Shown: one piece after another, positions 35,106-42,977 of the stretch
Layout of the letters: every line of letters starts with the position of its first letter
Numbering within the stretch: position 1 is the first letter of the stretch
Source of the DNA: Bacillus sp. EB01
Lineage (GTDB): Bacteria > Bacillota > Bacilli > Bacillales > Cytobacillaceae
Length of the DNA stretch: 64,000 nucleotides
Direction: 5' to 3'
NCBI RefSeq assembly: GCF_000613125.1
Contig: NZ_HG964497.1
Span: 2,992,971-3,056,970, forward strand
The notes under the pieces: generated by a model
Told to the model about the DNA's origin: nothing
Seen by the model: only the letters and a program-made list of their open reading frames with translations
The model's database searches: none
Made by a program: the position numbers and the translations under genes

Positions 35106-35156
35106 AGTTAAGCGCTTACAAATAGAATAATACCATTGACAGGTTGATGGGTCAAC
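35106..35156 (-). promoter_or_regulatory. Operon promoter with operator and cre-like site
   Basis: On the minus strand TTGACC (35155-35150), 17 bp, TATTAT (35132-35127) form a good sigma-A promoter. GTTGATGGGTCAAC (35143-35156) covers the -35 and is a candidate GntR operator. TGTAAGCGCTTAAC (35119-35106), near the expected start point, matches the CcpA cre consensus at 12 of 14 places. Confidence 0.7.
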
Positions 35157-35272
35157 TGGATTTTCTGAATTATATTAAGCTTTTTTTCGACATGGACGAA
35201 TTTGATTGATACTACTCCTCCAATTTCACTCATGGTAATTACTAATAGATCGGATAAATTACATATTAAAAA

Positions 35273-35304
35273 AAGAGCCTGCCGGGAATACCCAGCAGGC
35301 TCTT
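35273..35304 (-). terminator. Terminator of the LysM-3D gene
   Basis: AAGAGCCTGC/GCAGGCTCTT stem followed by seven T on the minus strand. Confidence 0.88.
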
Positions 35305-35309
35305 AATTA

Positions 35310-35900
35310 TTAATAATAAACTTTAATCTTTACTGTCTTCTTTCCCCACTGAAGAGCTTTTTTCTTATCAGATATGAAGACATCAATTTTGTTTCCGCGC
35401 ATTGCAGATCCTTTATCGCCCGCAATGGCTTCGCCGTATCCTGGTACATATACTTTTGAACCGAGAGGGATTATCTTAGGGTCAACCGAAATTACTTTCG
35501 CTTTCGGATTCTTCTTCAGATTAATGCCTGTGTAAGTAATGCCGCTGCAGCCTTTGCAGCTGGCTGTGTAGGCTGTTGCCTTTACAGTAATTTCTTTAAA
35601 TCGCTTATGTGACGAAGCTGGTTTGGCAGCTGGCTTTTTCGCAGCCGGCTTTTTTACTGCTGGCTTTTTCGCTGCTGCTTTTGTGCCTGTTAGTTTTAAT
35701 ACCTGATTCGGGTGGATTATGTCTGATTTTAATTTGTTCCAAGATTTTAATTGATTGACAGTTACCTTTTTTTTCTTGGCGATACCCCAAAGGCTGTCAC
35801 CTTTTTGCACCTTATATGTAGTTCCAGCGGCTAAAGAAGCATTCGAAAAACTGAAAAGTACTACAATGGCTGTAACAATACTAATTATCGTCTTTTTCAA
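35310..35900 (-). CDS. LysM and 3D-domain cell-wall protein (YocH-like)
   Basis: 196 residues from TTG 35900 (AAGGGGA 7 nt upstream). Signal peptide (about 1-25), one LysM (about 28-71, YKVQKGDSLWGIAKKKKVTV), a Lys/Ala/Pro linker with four KKPA repeats, then the 3D domain: ATAYTAS, SVDPKIIPLGSKVYVPGYG and AGDKGSAMRGNKIDVF with the three conserved Asp. It is a lytic-transglycosylase-like muralytic protein, as YocH. An upstream WalR-type box implies control by the WalRK cell-wall regulon. Confidence 0.92.
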   Translation of the reverse strand: MKKTIISIVTAIVVLFSFSNASLAAGTTYKVQKGDSLWGIAKKKKVTVNQLKSWNKLKSDIIHPNQVLKLTGTKAAAKKPAVKKPAAKKPAAKPASSHKRFKEITVKATAYTASCKGCSGITYTGINLKKNPKAKVISVDPKIIPLGSKVYVPGYGEAIAGDKGSAMRGNKIDVFISDKKKALQWGKKTVKIKVYY

Positions 35901-35950
35901 GTTCTAGTCCCCTTTTCCTACTTTTGCTAAAAACATCATAGCAACTCAAT

Positions 35951-35967
35951 GTAACAGCCAGATTACA
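35951..35967 (-). promoter_or_regulatory. WalR (YycF) box
   Basis: The minus strand reads TGTAAT-CTGGC-TGTTAC, an exact match to TGTWAH-N5-TGTWAH, 50 nt upstream of the LysM-3D start. Confidence 0.6.
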
Positions 35968-36117
35968 ACAGGAAGCTATTTCTATTACAAAAGAAAAGAG
36001 AAATATTTCAAGACTGTAATATTTTAATAGTAATAGACTACTAAATTTTATTATAAAAAATTCCTGCTTATTGAATGTCGGTTTTCTATAAACAGTCTCT
36101 CCTCCGCTATCGGGCCC

Positions 36118-36250
36118 CTCTATTAACGACTGTACACTCTATTTTTTAACCGCAGGGTCGTCAACAACCTTTATTGACGACCGCGTACTCCTTTTTTTTA
36201 TCTGCAGGGTCGTCAAGAACTCTATTGAAGACTGTGCACTCCATTTTTCA
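36118..36250. repeat. GTCGTCAA dyad repeat, 51-bp period
   Basis: Units contain TTGACGAC about 25-30 bp before GTCGTCAA. The left arms end at 36130, 36181 and 36232, exactly 51 bp apart; the third unit is partial. No gene is supported in 35.97-36.42 kb. Confidence 0.7.
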
Positions 36251-36425
36251 CCCTCCTTTACAAACAACACCATTTTTCTTATAAGGTTCGATTCTTTTTG
36301 ATTAAGCAGTTAGGCCTTATTTAGGAATTACGGCCTATTTTTGCAATTCAAAGGCTTGAGATTGGAAAAATATTCATATAACAGGTATAAATGAAATGGT
36401 ATTTACTATCGGGATGGTGATATTT

Positions 36426-37847
36426 TTGCAAAAGAATCTACTGGCAGGTTTCCTGTGTTTGATTTTTATCATGTCAGGCTGTTCGAACGCTGACAATGAT
36501 AAAAAGAACACAGCTCCGGCCGATGCCAAAGAAAAGAAAACGGAAGCCGCCGTCAATAAAGAAAACGAACCAGAACAAAATACAGAAACTGACGAAGAGC
36601 TTTTGTGGCCTGAGGCATTTAAGCCGGAAGCGGGAAAAAGTATCACACTTCCTACTTCGATGAGTGAAGCAGAAAACCATCAGGAAGGCGTCTGGTGGAC
36701 GAAATTGAAGAATGAGCAGTTAACTGCACAAGAAAAGGATGCAGTCGCGGAAAAGTTGCGATCAATTGCAGCCTCTTCCTTAAGCAATGAAGAAAAAGGC
36801 AGCCAAATCAAGCAATTCTTGGCTGGAACATATTTTCCCGACCTGCCCGGACTTTCGACTTTTGAACCTAGAGGAAAAATCAACCTTGAGGAAGTCGAAG
36901 CAGAATCGAACATTAAGTTAAATGGCAGGGAAATGAAGGAACAAATCAATGTAGCGATCATCCTAGATGCATCAGGGTCGATGAAACAGGTGAATGGCGG
37001 CAAAACCCTAATGGAAATGGCCAAGGACTCGATCAGTGAATTCAGCTCAGGCCTCCCTGAAAACGCCAATGTATCATTGACCGTCTATGGGCATAAGGGA
37101 ACCGGCGCGGACAGTGATAAGACCCTTTCCTGCACGAGCATTGAGGAAATCTATCCTCTTTCCGCCTATAACGCAGAATCGTTCAACTCAGCATTGAATT
37201 CCGTTTCGCCAAGCGGCTGGACCTCAATGGCCAGATCGCTCAAGCTGACTGGCGAAAAACTCGGGAACAATCCCAATGCAACAAATGTAGTCTATCTAGT
37301 ATCGGACGGTAAAGAAACGTGTGACGGCAACCCAGCCGAAGAAGCGAAAGCCCTGGCGAAATCAAACATAAACCCGATCATCAACGTGATTGGCTTATCC
37401 GTAAACGGCGAAGATGCCGCGCAGCTAAAGCAGATTGCCGATAGTGCCGGTGGACGTTACATCGATGCAAAGAACAAACATGAACTCGACAGGGAGTTCC
37501 AAACATCAACCGATACACTCAGCCAATGGTCCGACTGGTATAAGCAAAACATCTCCAAAGTGAGCGACCAACTGACGGAGGACAAAAAACGGCTTGGTGA
37601 CCTCAATGATGAGACAGTAAGAAATATGCAACTGTTCCACCGAACTAGCCTTGAAGCACTGAGCAACCTATATATGGAAGGCAATCTGGACGCTGACATC
37701 CAAAGTGACGTACATGACGCCCTCGTAGATTTTTATGGTGCAATGTACAAAGAAAAAGATCAATTATTCAACACGAAATACAAGCAAATTGAAGAGACTT
37801 TTAACAAATCACAGAGTGAAATGAGTGACAAGTTAAATAAAAAATAA
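36426..37847 (+). CDS. VWA-domain lipoprotein
   Basis: 473 residues from TTG 36426, with GGTGA 5 nt upstream; this gives a clean lipoprotein signal (QKNLLAGFLCLIFIMSGC). After an acidic Lys/Glu linker and a helical region, the von Willebrand A domain (about 175-365) has the MIDAS motif DASGSMKQ, Thr in SGWTSMARSL and Asp in VYLVSDGKETCDG. A long helical C-terminus follows. A metal-dependent surface adhesion or scaffold role is likely. Confidence 0.85.
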   Translation: MQKNLLAGFLCLIFIMSGCSNADNDKKNTAPADAKEKKTEAAVNKENEPEQNTETDEELLWPEAFKPEAGKSITLPTSMSEAENHQEGVWWTKLKNEQLTAQEKDAVAEKLRSIAASSLSNEEKGSQIKQFLAGTYFPDLPGLSTFEPRGKINLEEVEAESNIKLNGREMKEQINVAIILDASGSMKQVNGGKTLMEMAKDSISEFSSGLPENANVSLTVYGHKGTGADSDKTLSCTSIEEIYPLSAYNAESFNSALNSVSPSGWTSMARSLKLTGEKLGNNPNATNVVYLVSDGKETCDGNPAEEAKALAKSNINPIINVIGLSVNGEDAAQLKQIADSAGGRYIDAKNKHELDREFQTSTDTLSQWSDWYKQNISKVSDQLTEDKKRLGDLNDETVRNMQLFHRTSLEALSNLYMEGNLDADIQSDVHDALVDFYGAMYKEKDQLFNTKYKQIEETFNKSQSEMSDKLNKK

Positions 37848-37849
37848 GA

Positions 37850-37880
37850 GCCAGGGCCCTTTTGAGAGGTTTGGCTCTTC
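37850..37880 (+). terminator. Hairpin after the VWA gene
   Basis: AAGAGCCA...TGGCTCTT with a long loop; no clear T-run. Confidence 0.4.
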
Positions 37881-37944
37881 GTCCAAGAAATAAAAGTCCC
37901 CAACACACCAAATAGGGACACAGCAGTTCAGCTATAAGAATTTT

Positions 37945-38090
37945 ATTAGATTAAGTAGCAGTATGGACAAGGCAATTAATCCAAAAAAGTATATATATTA
38001 GATTAATTGAGCAAGCTAAAGGGCAAATAATCTAAAATAGGTTGTTTATTAGATTAATAGCTGTGTCGGCGGAGGTATTTAATCTAATAA
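37945..38090. repeat. ATTAGATTAA dyad repeat, 51-bp period
   Basis: ATTAGATTAA starts at 37945, 37997 and 38048 (spacings 52 and 51). Each is followed about 25 bp later by an inverted arm; in the third unit this is the perfect TTAATCTAAT (38079-38088). No gene is supported between 37.88 and 38.30 kb. Confidence 0.7.
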
Positions 38091-38242
38091 ACTTGGGTTT
38101 CCTTGGCCGCTCCCCTTTTTTCAAAATGTCCAATAAATTTATTCGACAAAAAGCAGGTAGTGACACAGGCACTATATTCTTAAGCAGAGGTCTTTCTTCA
38201 CATTTCGAATATTTCCATCTATAATGGATATATAAATAAAGA

Positions 38243-38265
38243 GAGAAGTGCTGGTAACACTTCTC
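38243..38265 (-). terminator. Terminator of the small helical protein gene
   Basis: GAGAAGTG-7-CACTTCTC followed by TCTTTATTT on the minus strand. Confidence 0.65.
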
Positions 38266-38299
38266 CCTGCAACCTCTACCGTCAGAGTGGTGGTTGTCA

Positions 38300-38452
38300 T
38301 TAGGTTTTATGCTTTTGAGAACCACCCTTTTGCTTGTGACGGCGCGGGGTGGTTTTCTCGTTTTCAAGTACGTTCTTCCGAATGTAATATGCGGTTAGCT
38401 CCCGCACTATTCCCTTCAGAATCTCACGTATGAATTCAAGACATGTTTCCAT
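38300..38452 (-). CDS. Small basic helical protein (50 aa)
   Basis: The near-perfect site GGGAGGTGATAACC-ATG at 38452 decides the start. The peptide begins METCLEFIREILKGIVREL and ends with a very basic tail (PRRHKQKGGSQKHKT). An amphipathic helix of about 30 residues is likely; there is no signal or membrane segment. I do not recognise a family. Its own terminator lies 35 bp downstream, which supports a real monocistronic gene. Confidence 0.6.
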   Translation of the reverse strand: METCLEFIREILKGIVRELTAYYIRKNVLENEKTTPRRHKQKGGSQKHKT

Positions 38453-38657
38453 GGTTATCACCTCCCTTCCAAAACGGAAAGAAGAAAGAGACAACCAACC
38501 ACCCTCACAATATTCGGCTGCAACTCTATGGTACCATATCCCCTCTCAAAAAAATGAATCAACCTTCGACAAAATTTGAGGAGTGAAAGGCATAATATTC
38601 TAAAGGGATCTGAAGGCCAGGCAAATAGGCTATCCAGTATCGGACAGCCTATTTAAA

Positions 38658-41600
38658 TCAAACTCGCTCTAGTACACTCGCTTCAAGCTTCTCTTGTAAG
38701 AGAGCTCTCTCCTTTGGCGTAAAGGAATTTAACCCCATAATTAAGTCGGGAATTTCACGAGGGGAACTTTGATTCACAAAGTCATAAACACCATAGTAAA
38801 GTTGAATCTCCGAATCTTCTAAATCAACCTGCTGGTTATTGACAAAATCAAGAATGAATTCATCAAGGTTAAAATAATACGAATACCAGAGAAGTTTAAC
38901 GAAACACTCATTGTTTAATTGACTTTCGAAAAACTCCCACTCCACGAATAATCTTGTCATAATCGTGGACACAGTTTCACTTAGTTCATAGGCCCAGTAA
39001 ACCTGAATTATTTTTAGCAAAAGTGGTAATTCATTAATCTCAAAGGCAACCTCAATTAAATAATCAGCATTTTCATCCAAAAACGTTCCAAAGGGTCCAT
39101 TAGCTTTACTTTCATCGAGATCACCCAATAAGGCAAAAAATGCAAAGTATAGCAGGTCAATCTCTTCTAAATCCAATGCGAAATCCAACAAGTAACGAGA
39201 ATAGATATCTAGCAGGAACTTGATGCTATCCATCGAGGGGTTGTGACCCGCCTGCAATAGGCCGCACAATGATTCCATTACAATCAGTGCATCATTATAG
39301 TTATCTGTCGAAAGGAACTTTTCCAGAGTAACGAGCTGAACATTCATTCTTGTTCCTTTATCCAAATCAACAAGGGATTCCAGATAGGCAGAAACTTGAT
39401 TCGGTTTTCCTTTGGCAAAAACAAAACTGAACAAAGCTTCCATCTGGGTTTCGAAAAATGAATTTGTTAAGCCCATCGCTGTTTCCCTTTTCGGCAATAA
39501 TTCATCATCATCAGGCTCAACTAGTGCCTGTTCTTCCACCTGTCTAGTCTGCAGTTCCCTTATTTGTGCCTCTAGTTTTGAAATATTCTGCTTCAGCTTT
39601 ATTACCTCTTCTACGTGGGAAGCCATAACTTTAGCAAACTCAGTTTCTACAACTTTTAGAAAATCTGAAGCGTGGTCAACTTGCTCCTTGCTAGCCAGCT
39701 CATGAAGGTCTCGTTCCTCTTTTAGCCTTATCTCTTCAAGTCTCCGCTCCTCTTCCAGACGCTGTTGTTCCTTAAGCTTTCTTTCCTCCTCAAGCCTGCG
39801 TTGTTTTAACTCTTCCCTGACAGCTTCCGCTTTTTTGGGATTCAGCACATCAAGGAGAGGAAGCGCAAGGGTTTGGTGATGAAAGACTTTCACCTCATGT
39901 AAAGCCCTTGTAACAGCAACATACAGAAGCTTTCTGTTATAATCATCATCCTTGTACCGCTCCATCGAGGCATCCGCCAGAATGACTGCGTCGTATTCTA
40001 TCCCTTTCGTCAAAAATACCGGAACGATAATCACACCGCCCTCATACTCACTGGATGATTTGGTAATCAATCCGATATCCGGAATCTTCTTCTGAAGTGT
40101 GCCATGTAAACTTTTGGCTTCCTCCCATCCTCTTGTAATGACAGCTATGTTACTGTATCCCTTATCACGGTACTGACTAATTGCCATTTCAATGTTTCCA
40201 AACAGATCTTTTCTATTCAAGGCCTCTTTTATGATCGGTTCGGTTCCATCCCGTCCAATTGGCTCTGAAAGGGTATAGCGCCCTTGCGCATAAGGCCGGA
40301 TTACTTTATTGGCAAATTGAACAATCTGGACCGTAGAACGATAGATTTTGGACAGTTCAAGATGGGTATAGTCATCTTTGCCTTCTAGATTCAATGCTGG
40401 CAGCACTTCTTCCCAGCTATTAATTCCCCTAAAATCATAAATACTCTGCCCTAGGTCACCTAGCAGCATGATGCGACCAGGGAGAACAAGAGAATTGATG
40501 ACTGCAAATTGGTAAGGGCTATAATCCTGTGCTTCATCGACCAGGACATAGTGGAATTTCTTATTGGTCAGCTCAGTCCTGTTATGTGAATCATAGGCAC
40601 CGATCCTCCCTGTCAGCCATTTCTCAACTTCCAGTAACGGAGGAAGATCGTCAACCGTAATTACCTTCCTAGCAAAATTCGCCTGGTTTCCTTGAACAAA
40701 CTCATCCAGATGCTCCACTTCGGCAAAGAAATCCTGTAACAGCTCGGGGCTGCATGAAAACTCTTGATACAGGTCAAACGCAGTCGGCAGCTGCCATGCG
40801 CCTGCATATTCATTAACTTTTGAGGACAGCTTTCTTCTTATTTTAGCTGTTAGCTTCCTGCTTCCTTCTGTCTCCCAATTGACAGAACCGTTAAAACGGC
40901 TAGCTTCCGCCTTCAGCATTTCAATGACGCGAGTTCTTGAAGCTTCAGGTGTGCTGATTTCCAGTGATGTCATAAACATTGCGCGTATTTTCTTACTATC
41001 GAAAGTGAAATCCCCCAATTCTGTTGGGACAAACAGACCGTTAACAGGAACAAGAGTTTCTTTCCTTGATTCAAGAAACTCATTCAATTTCTTTTGGTAA
41101 AATAAAGACCCTTTCACCTTACTAGACAGTTTCTCACTTTCCGGCAACCCTTTTTGAATAGGGGTGTTGGAACTGAGCAGCCTGAATCCATATTCTGCTG
41201 CTGGAATTCTCTCCAGTGCAAATTTCTGGAATGTAGTCTGGGTAATGTCGCCGATATTAAGATGAGGCATTGCTTCCTGGATGTATTTGATATACATCAT
41301 ACTAGGTCCAAAAATGACAATCTTCTGTTCTTCAAGAATTTCTTTGTAATTGTATAAAAGATAAGACAATCTATGCAGAGCGATAATAGTCTTACCGCTG
41401 CCTGCCGACCCCTGGACTATGATAGGATTCGTAATTGGCTGACGGACAACTGAATCCTGCTCTCCCTGGATTGTTTCCCAAATTTCATTCATTTTCGTCT
41501 TAGCATTATCATTCAGCCTGTCCATTAGAATTGGATCGATATAGCCTGTGGCTTCCGCCCACTCTTTATCTGTAATTTTACCAATCTTCCCATTGGCATT

Positions 41601-42365
41601 ATCAATCTGTCTAAGCAGTGTAACTTCAATATTTCCAACACCTTTGATAAATTGCTTGCCTATAAGCTTTTGGGCAAAAATGCTCCCCAAATAGGACTGT
41701 GCTTCATAAACTCGCTCACCCATACCTTTGGAACCAAGGTAATACGAAATGGTGTCTCCATTTTCATGTTTAATATCAAGCCTTCCAAAATAAGGCTTCT
41801 TAGCTTGCTCCTCGATGATTGGAATGAGCCTTGACTCTCGCTCTGCCAATATTTCATTCGTCCTTCTATCAGCGCCACCAAGTTCCCCGCCCCTGACTCT
41901 ACTACGAATTCCTTTAATTTCATTATGGAGTAATTCAATGGTATCTTTGTAATATTGCCTTTCAAACAACTGATCTCGGGAGTAAGCGAGATACTCCAGA
42001 TGAGCATTCATCGTGCTCATCCCGCTTTGATATGCAAAATACTTTTTCTTTTTAGTAGATTTGGAACTCTTTCTTACTTTGTATGTACTGAATAATTTTA
42101 TAAAATCCACATAGTTGTCCCGTTTTGCCAGCTCAAGTGGGGATACACCAAATGCATTCTTTTGGTACGGATCTGCACCGGCATTAAGAAGCAACAAGGC
42201 TATATCTTTTTTGTTATAGACAACTGAGATACTAAGAACATTGCTGCCATTCACTTCAGAATTCGGATCTGCTCCGTCTGTCAGCAGCCTTTTCACATCT
42301 AGAAGCTTACCCGCTTTTACGGCACTAAATAACTCACGGGCACTATCATGCTGTTCCGGCTTCAA
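38658..42365 (-). CDS. Ankyrin-HelD helicase fusion with coiled-coil and helical C-terminus
   Basis: 1235 residues, much longer than HelD (774 in B. subtilis). In order: ankyrin repeats (about 8-92; GADPNSEVNG, NAGADPYQKN), a HelD-like coiled coil with KKPYFGRLDI (about 120-200), then a UvrD-like superfamily 1 motor with Walker A GSAGSGKT (319-326), motif II LVDEAQD (608-614), GDLGQSIYDFRG (636-647), TKGIEYDAVI (786-795) and YVAVTRA (815-821). A Glu/Arg coiled coil (about 850-945) and an unassigned helical region (about 965-1235) follow. HelD removes stalled RNA polymerase; the ankyrin and C-terminal parts suggest extra partners. The start is TTG 42365 with GGAGTGG upstream. It is monocistronic. 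Confidence 0.9.
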   Translation of the reverse strand: MKPEQHDSARELFSAVKAGKLLDVKRLLTDGADPNSEVNGSNVLSISVVYNKKDIALLLLNAGADPYQKNAFGVSPLELAKRDNYVDFIKLFSTYKVRKSSKSTKKKKYFAYQSGMSTMNAHLEYLAYSRDQLFERQYYKDTIELLHNEIKGIRSRVRGGELGGADRRTNEILAERESRLIPIIEEQAKKPYFGRLDIKHENGDTISYYLGSKGMGERVYEAQSYLGSIFAQKLIGKQFIKGVGNIEVTLLRQIDNANGKIGKITDKEWAEATGYIDPILMDRLNDNAKTKMNEIWETIQGEQDSVVRQPITNPIIVQGSAGSGKTIIALHRLSYLLYNYKEILEEQKIVIFGPSMMYIKYIQEAMPHLNIGDITQTTFQKFALERIPAAEYGFRLLSSNTPIQKGLPESEKLSSKVKGSLFYQKKLNEFLESRKETLVPVNGLFVPTELGDFTFDSKKIRAMFMTSLEISTPEASRTRVIEMLKAEASRFNGSVNWETEGSRKLTAKIRRKLSSKVNEYAGAWQLPTAFDLYQEFSCSPELLQDFFAEVEHLDEFVQGNQANFARKVITVDDLPPLLEVEKWLTGRIGAYDSHNRTELTNKKFHYVLVDEAQDYSPYQFAVINSLVLPGRIMLLGDLGQSIYDFRGINSWEEVLPALNLEGKDDYTHLELSKIYRSTVQIVQFANKVIRPYAQGRYTLSEPIGRDGTEPIIKEALNRKDLFGNIEMAISQYRDKGYSNIAVITRGWEEAKSLHGTLQKKIPDIGLITKSSSEYEGGVIIVPVFLTKGIEYDAVILADASMERYKDDDYNRKLLYVAVTRALHEVKVFHHQTLALPLLDVLNPKKAEAVREELKQRRLEEERKLKEQQRLEEERRLEEIRLKEERDLHELASKEQVDHASDFLKVVETEFAKVMASHVEEVIKLKQNISKLEAQIRELQTRQVEEQALVEPDDDELLPKRETAMGLTNSFFETQMEALFSFVFAKGKPNQVSAYLESLVDLDKGTRMNVQLVTLEKFLSTDNYNDALIVMESLCGLLQAGHNPSMDSIKFLLDIYSRYLLDFALDLEEIDLLYFAFFALLGDLDESKANGPFGTFLDENADYLIEVAFEINELPLLLKIIQVYWAYELSETVSTIMTRLFVEWEFFESQLNNECFVKLLWYSYYFNLDEFILDFVNNQQVDLEDSEIQLYYGVYDFVNQSSPREIPDLIMGLNSFTPKERALLQEKLEASVLERV

Positions 42366-42590
42366 TTTTTACCACTCCATCTCTTCGTAAATCTAAAGCG
42401 CTTTCCTCTATTTTACTAGGATATGGAAGTGAATGGGAAGGAATTTTTACGTAAGTCAGATTATTTGGGTAATGCGATACTAGAGTGAGGAGAATAAAAA
42501 GTAGTAGTTATTATTGTAACCGAGGACAAACTTGGGCATGGCTTCATTGTGTAATACTTTTAAAAAATAGGGTGGTGCCTTGCACCAAAT

Positions 42591-42626
42591 AAAAAACTGC
42601 CGCGGACCTGTTCCGCAGCAGCTTTT
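42591..42626 (-). terminator. Rho-independent terminator
   Basis: GCTGCTGCGGA-acagg-TCCGCGGCAG then TTTTTT on the minus strand. Confidence 0.88.
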
Positions 42627-42631
42627 CCAAC

Positions 42632-42835
42632 TTATTTATCCTTTAGCTCCTTAAGCTCGTTCATCAACTGGTCAGTACGCTTCGCATTGCCTTCCGCGAA
42701 GTTTTCGAGCCGATTCTTAAGCTCGGCATCATCATGGATATTGTCGGCTGTGATTAAATATGTCCGCATCAAGTCCTCTTCCACTTCAAGCGAATGTGAC
42801 AGGACTTCCTCAAGCTTTTTCTTATCATCATTCAA
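42632..42835 (-). CDS. Small acidic coiled-coil protein
   Basis: 67 residues from TTG 42835, with AAAGGAGG 8 nt upstream. Highly charged and helical throughout (KKLEEVLSHSLEVEEDLMRT, then QLMNELKELKDK). No Cys, signal or membrane segment. I do not recognise a family; the strong ribosome binding site and own terminator make it a real gene. Confidence 0.7.
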   Translation of the reverse strand: MNDDKKKLEEVLSHSLEVEEDLMRTYLITADNIHDDAELKNRLENFAEGNAKRTDQLMNELKELKDK

Positions 42836-42897
42836 TGCTACCGCCTCCTTTTACCAGTATCGTTCTCTTTTCATATTCCCCTTATCCGTCCGGCAGA

Positions 42898-42973
42898 AAC
42901 AGCAAAAGGCGCCCGGACGATGGACATCCTCTGCTATGCACTATAAAAAAAGACCAGTGCAATTGCACTGGCT
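42898..42973. repeat. Short repeat with terminator, copy 1
   Basis: AAAAGGCGCCC, ATGGAC, then ATAAAAAAAGACCAGTGC. It matches 45686-45751 in order and spacing. The AGACCAGTGC/GCACTGG stem with T-run (42951-42971, minus strand) is the terminator of the GGDEF-EAL gene. Confidence 0.65.
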
Positions 42974-42977
42974 CACT

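Noticed and set aside
36118-38090. Regular repeat arrays considered as CRISPR
   Set aside because: Only short dyad arms are conserved, units are 51 bp with no constant 24-36-bp repeat and unique spacer, and no cas genes are present.
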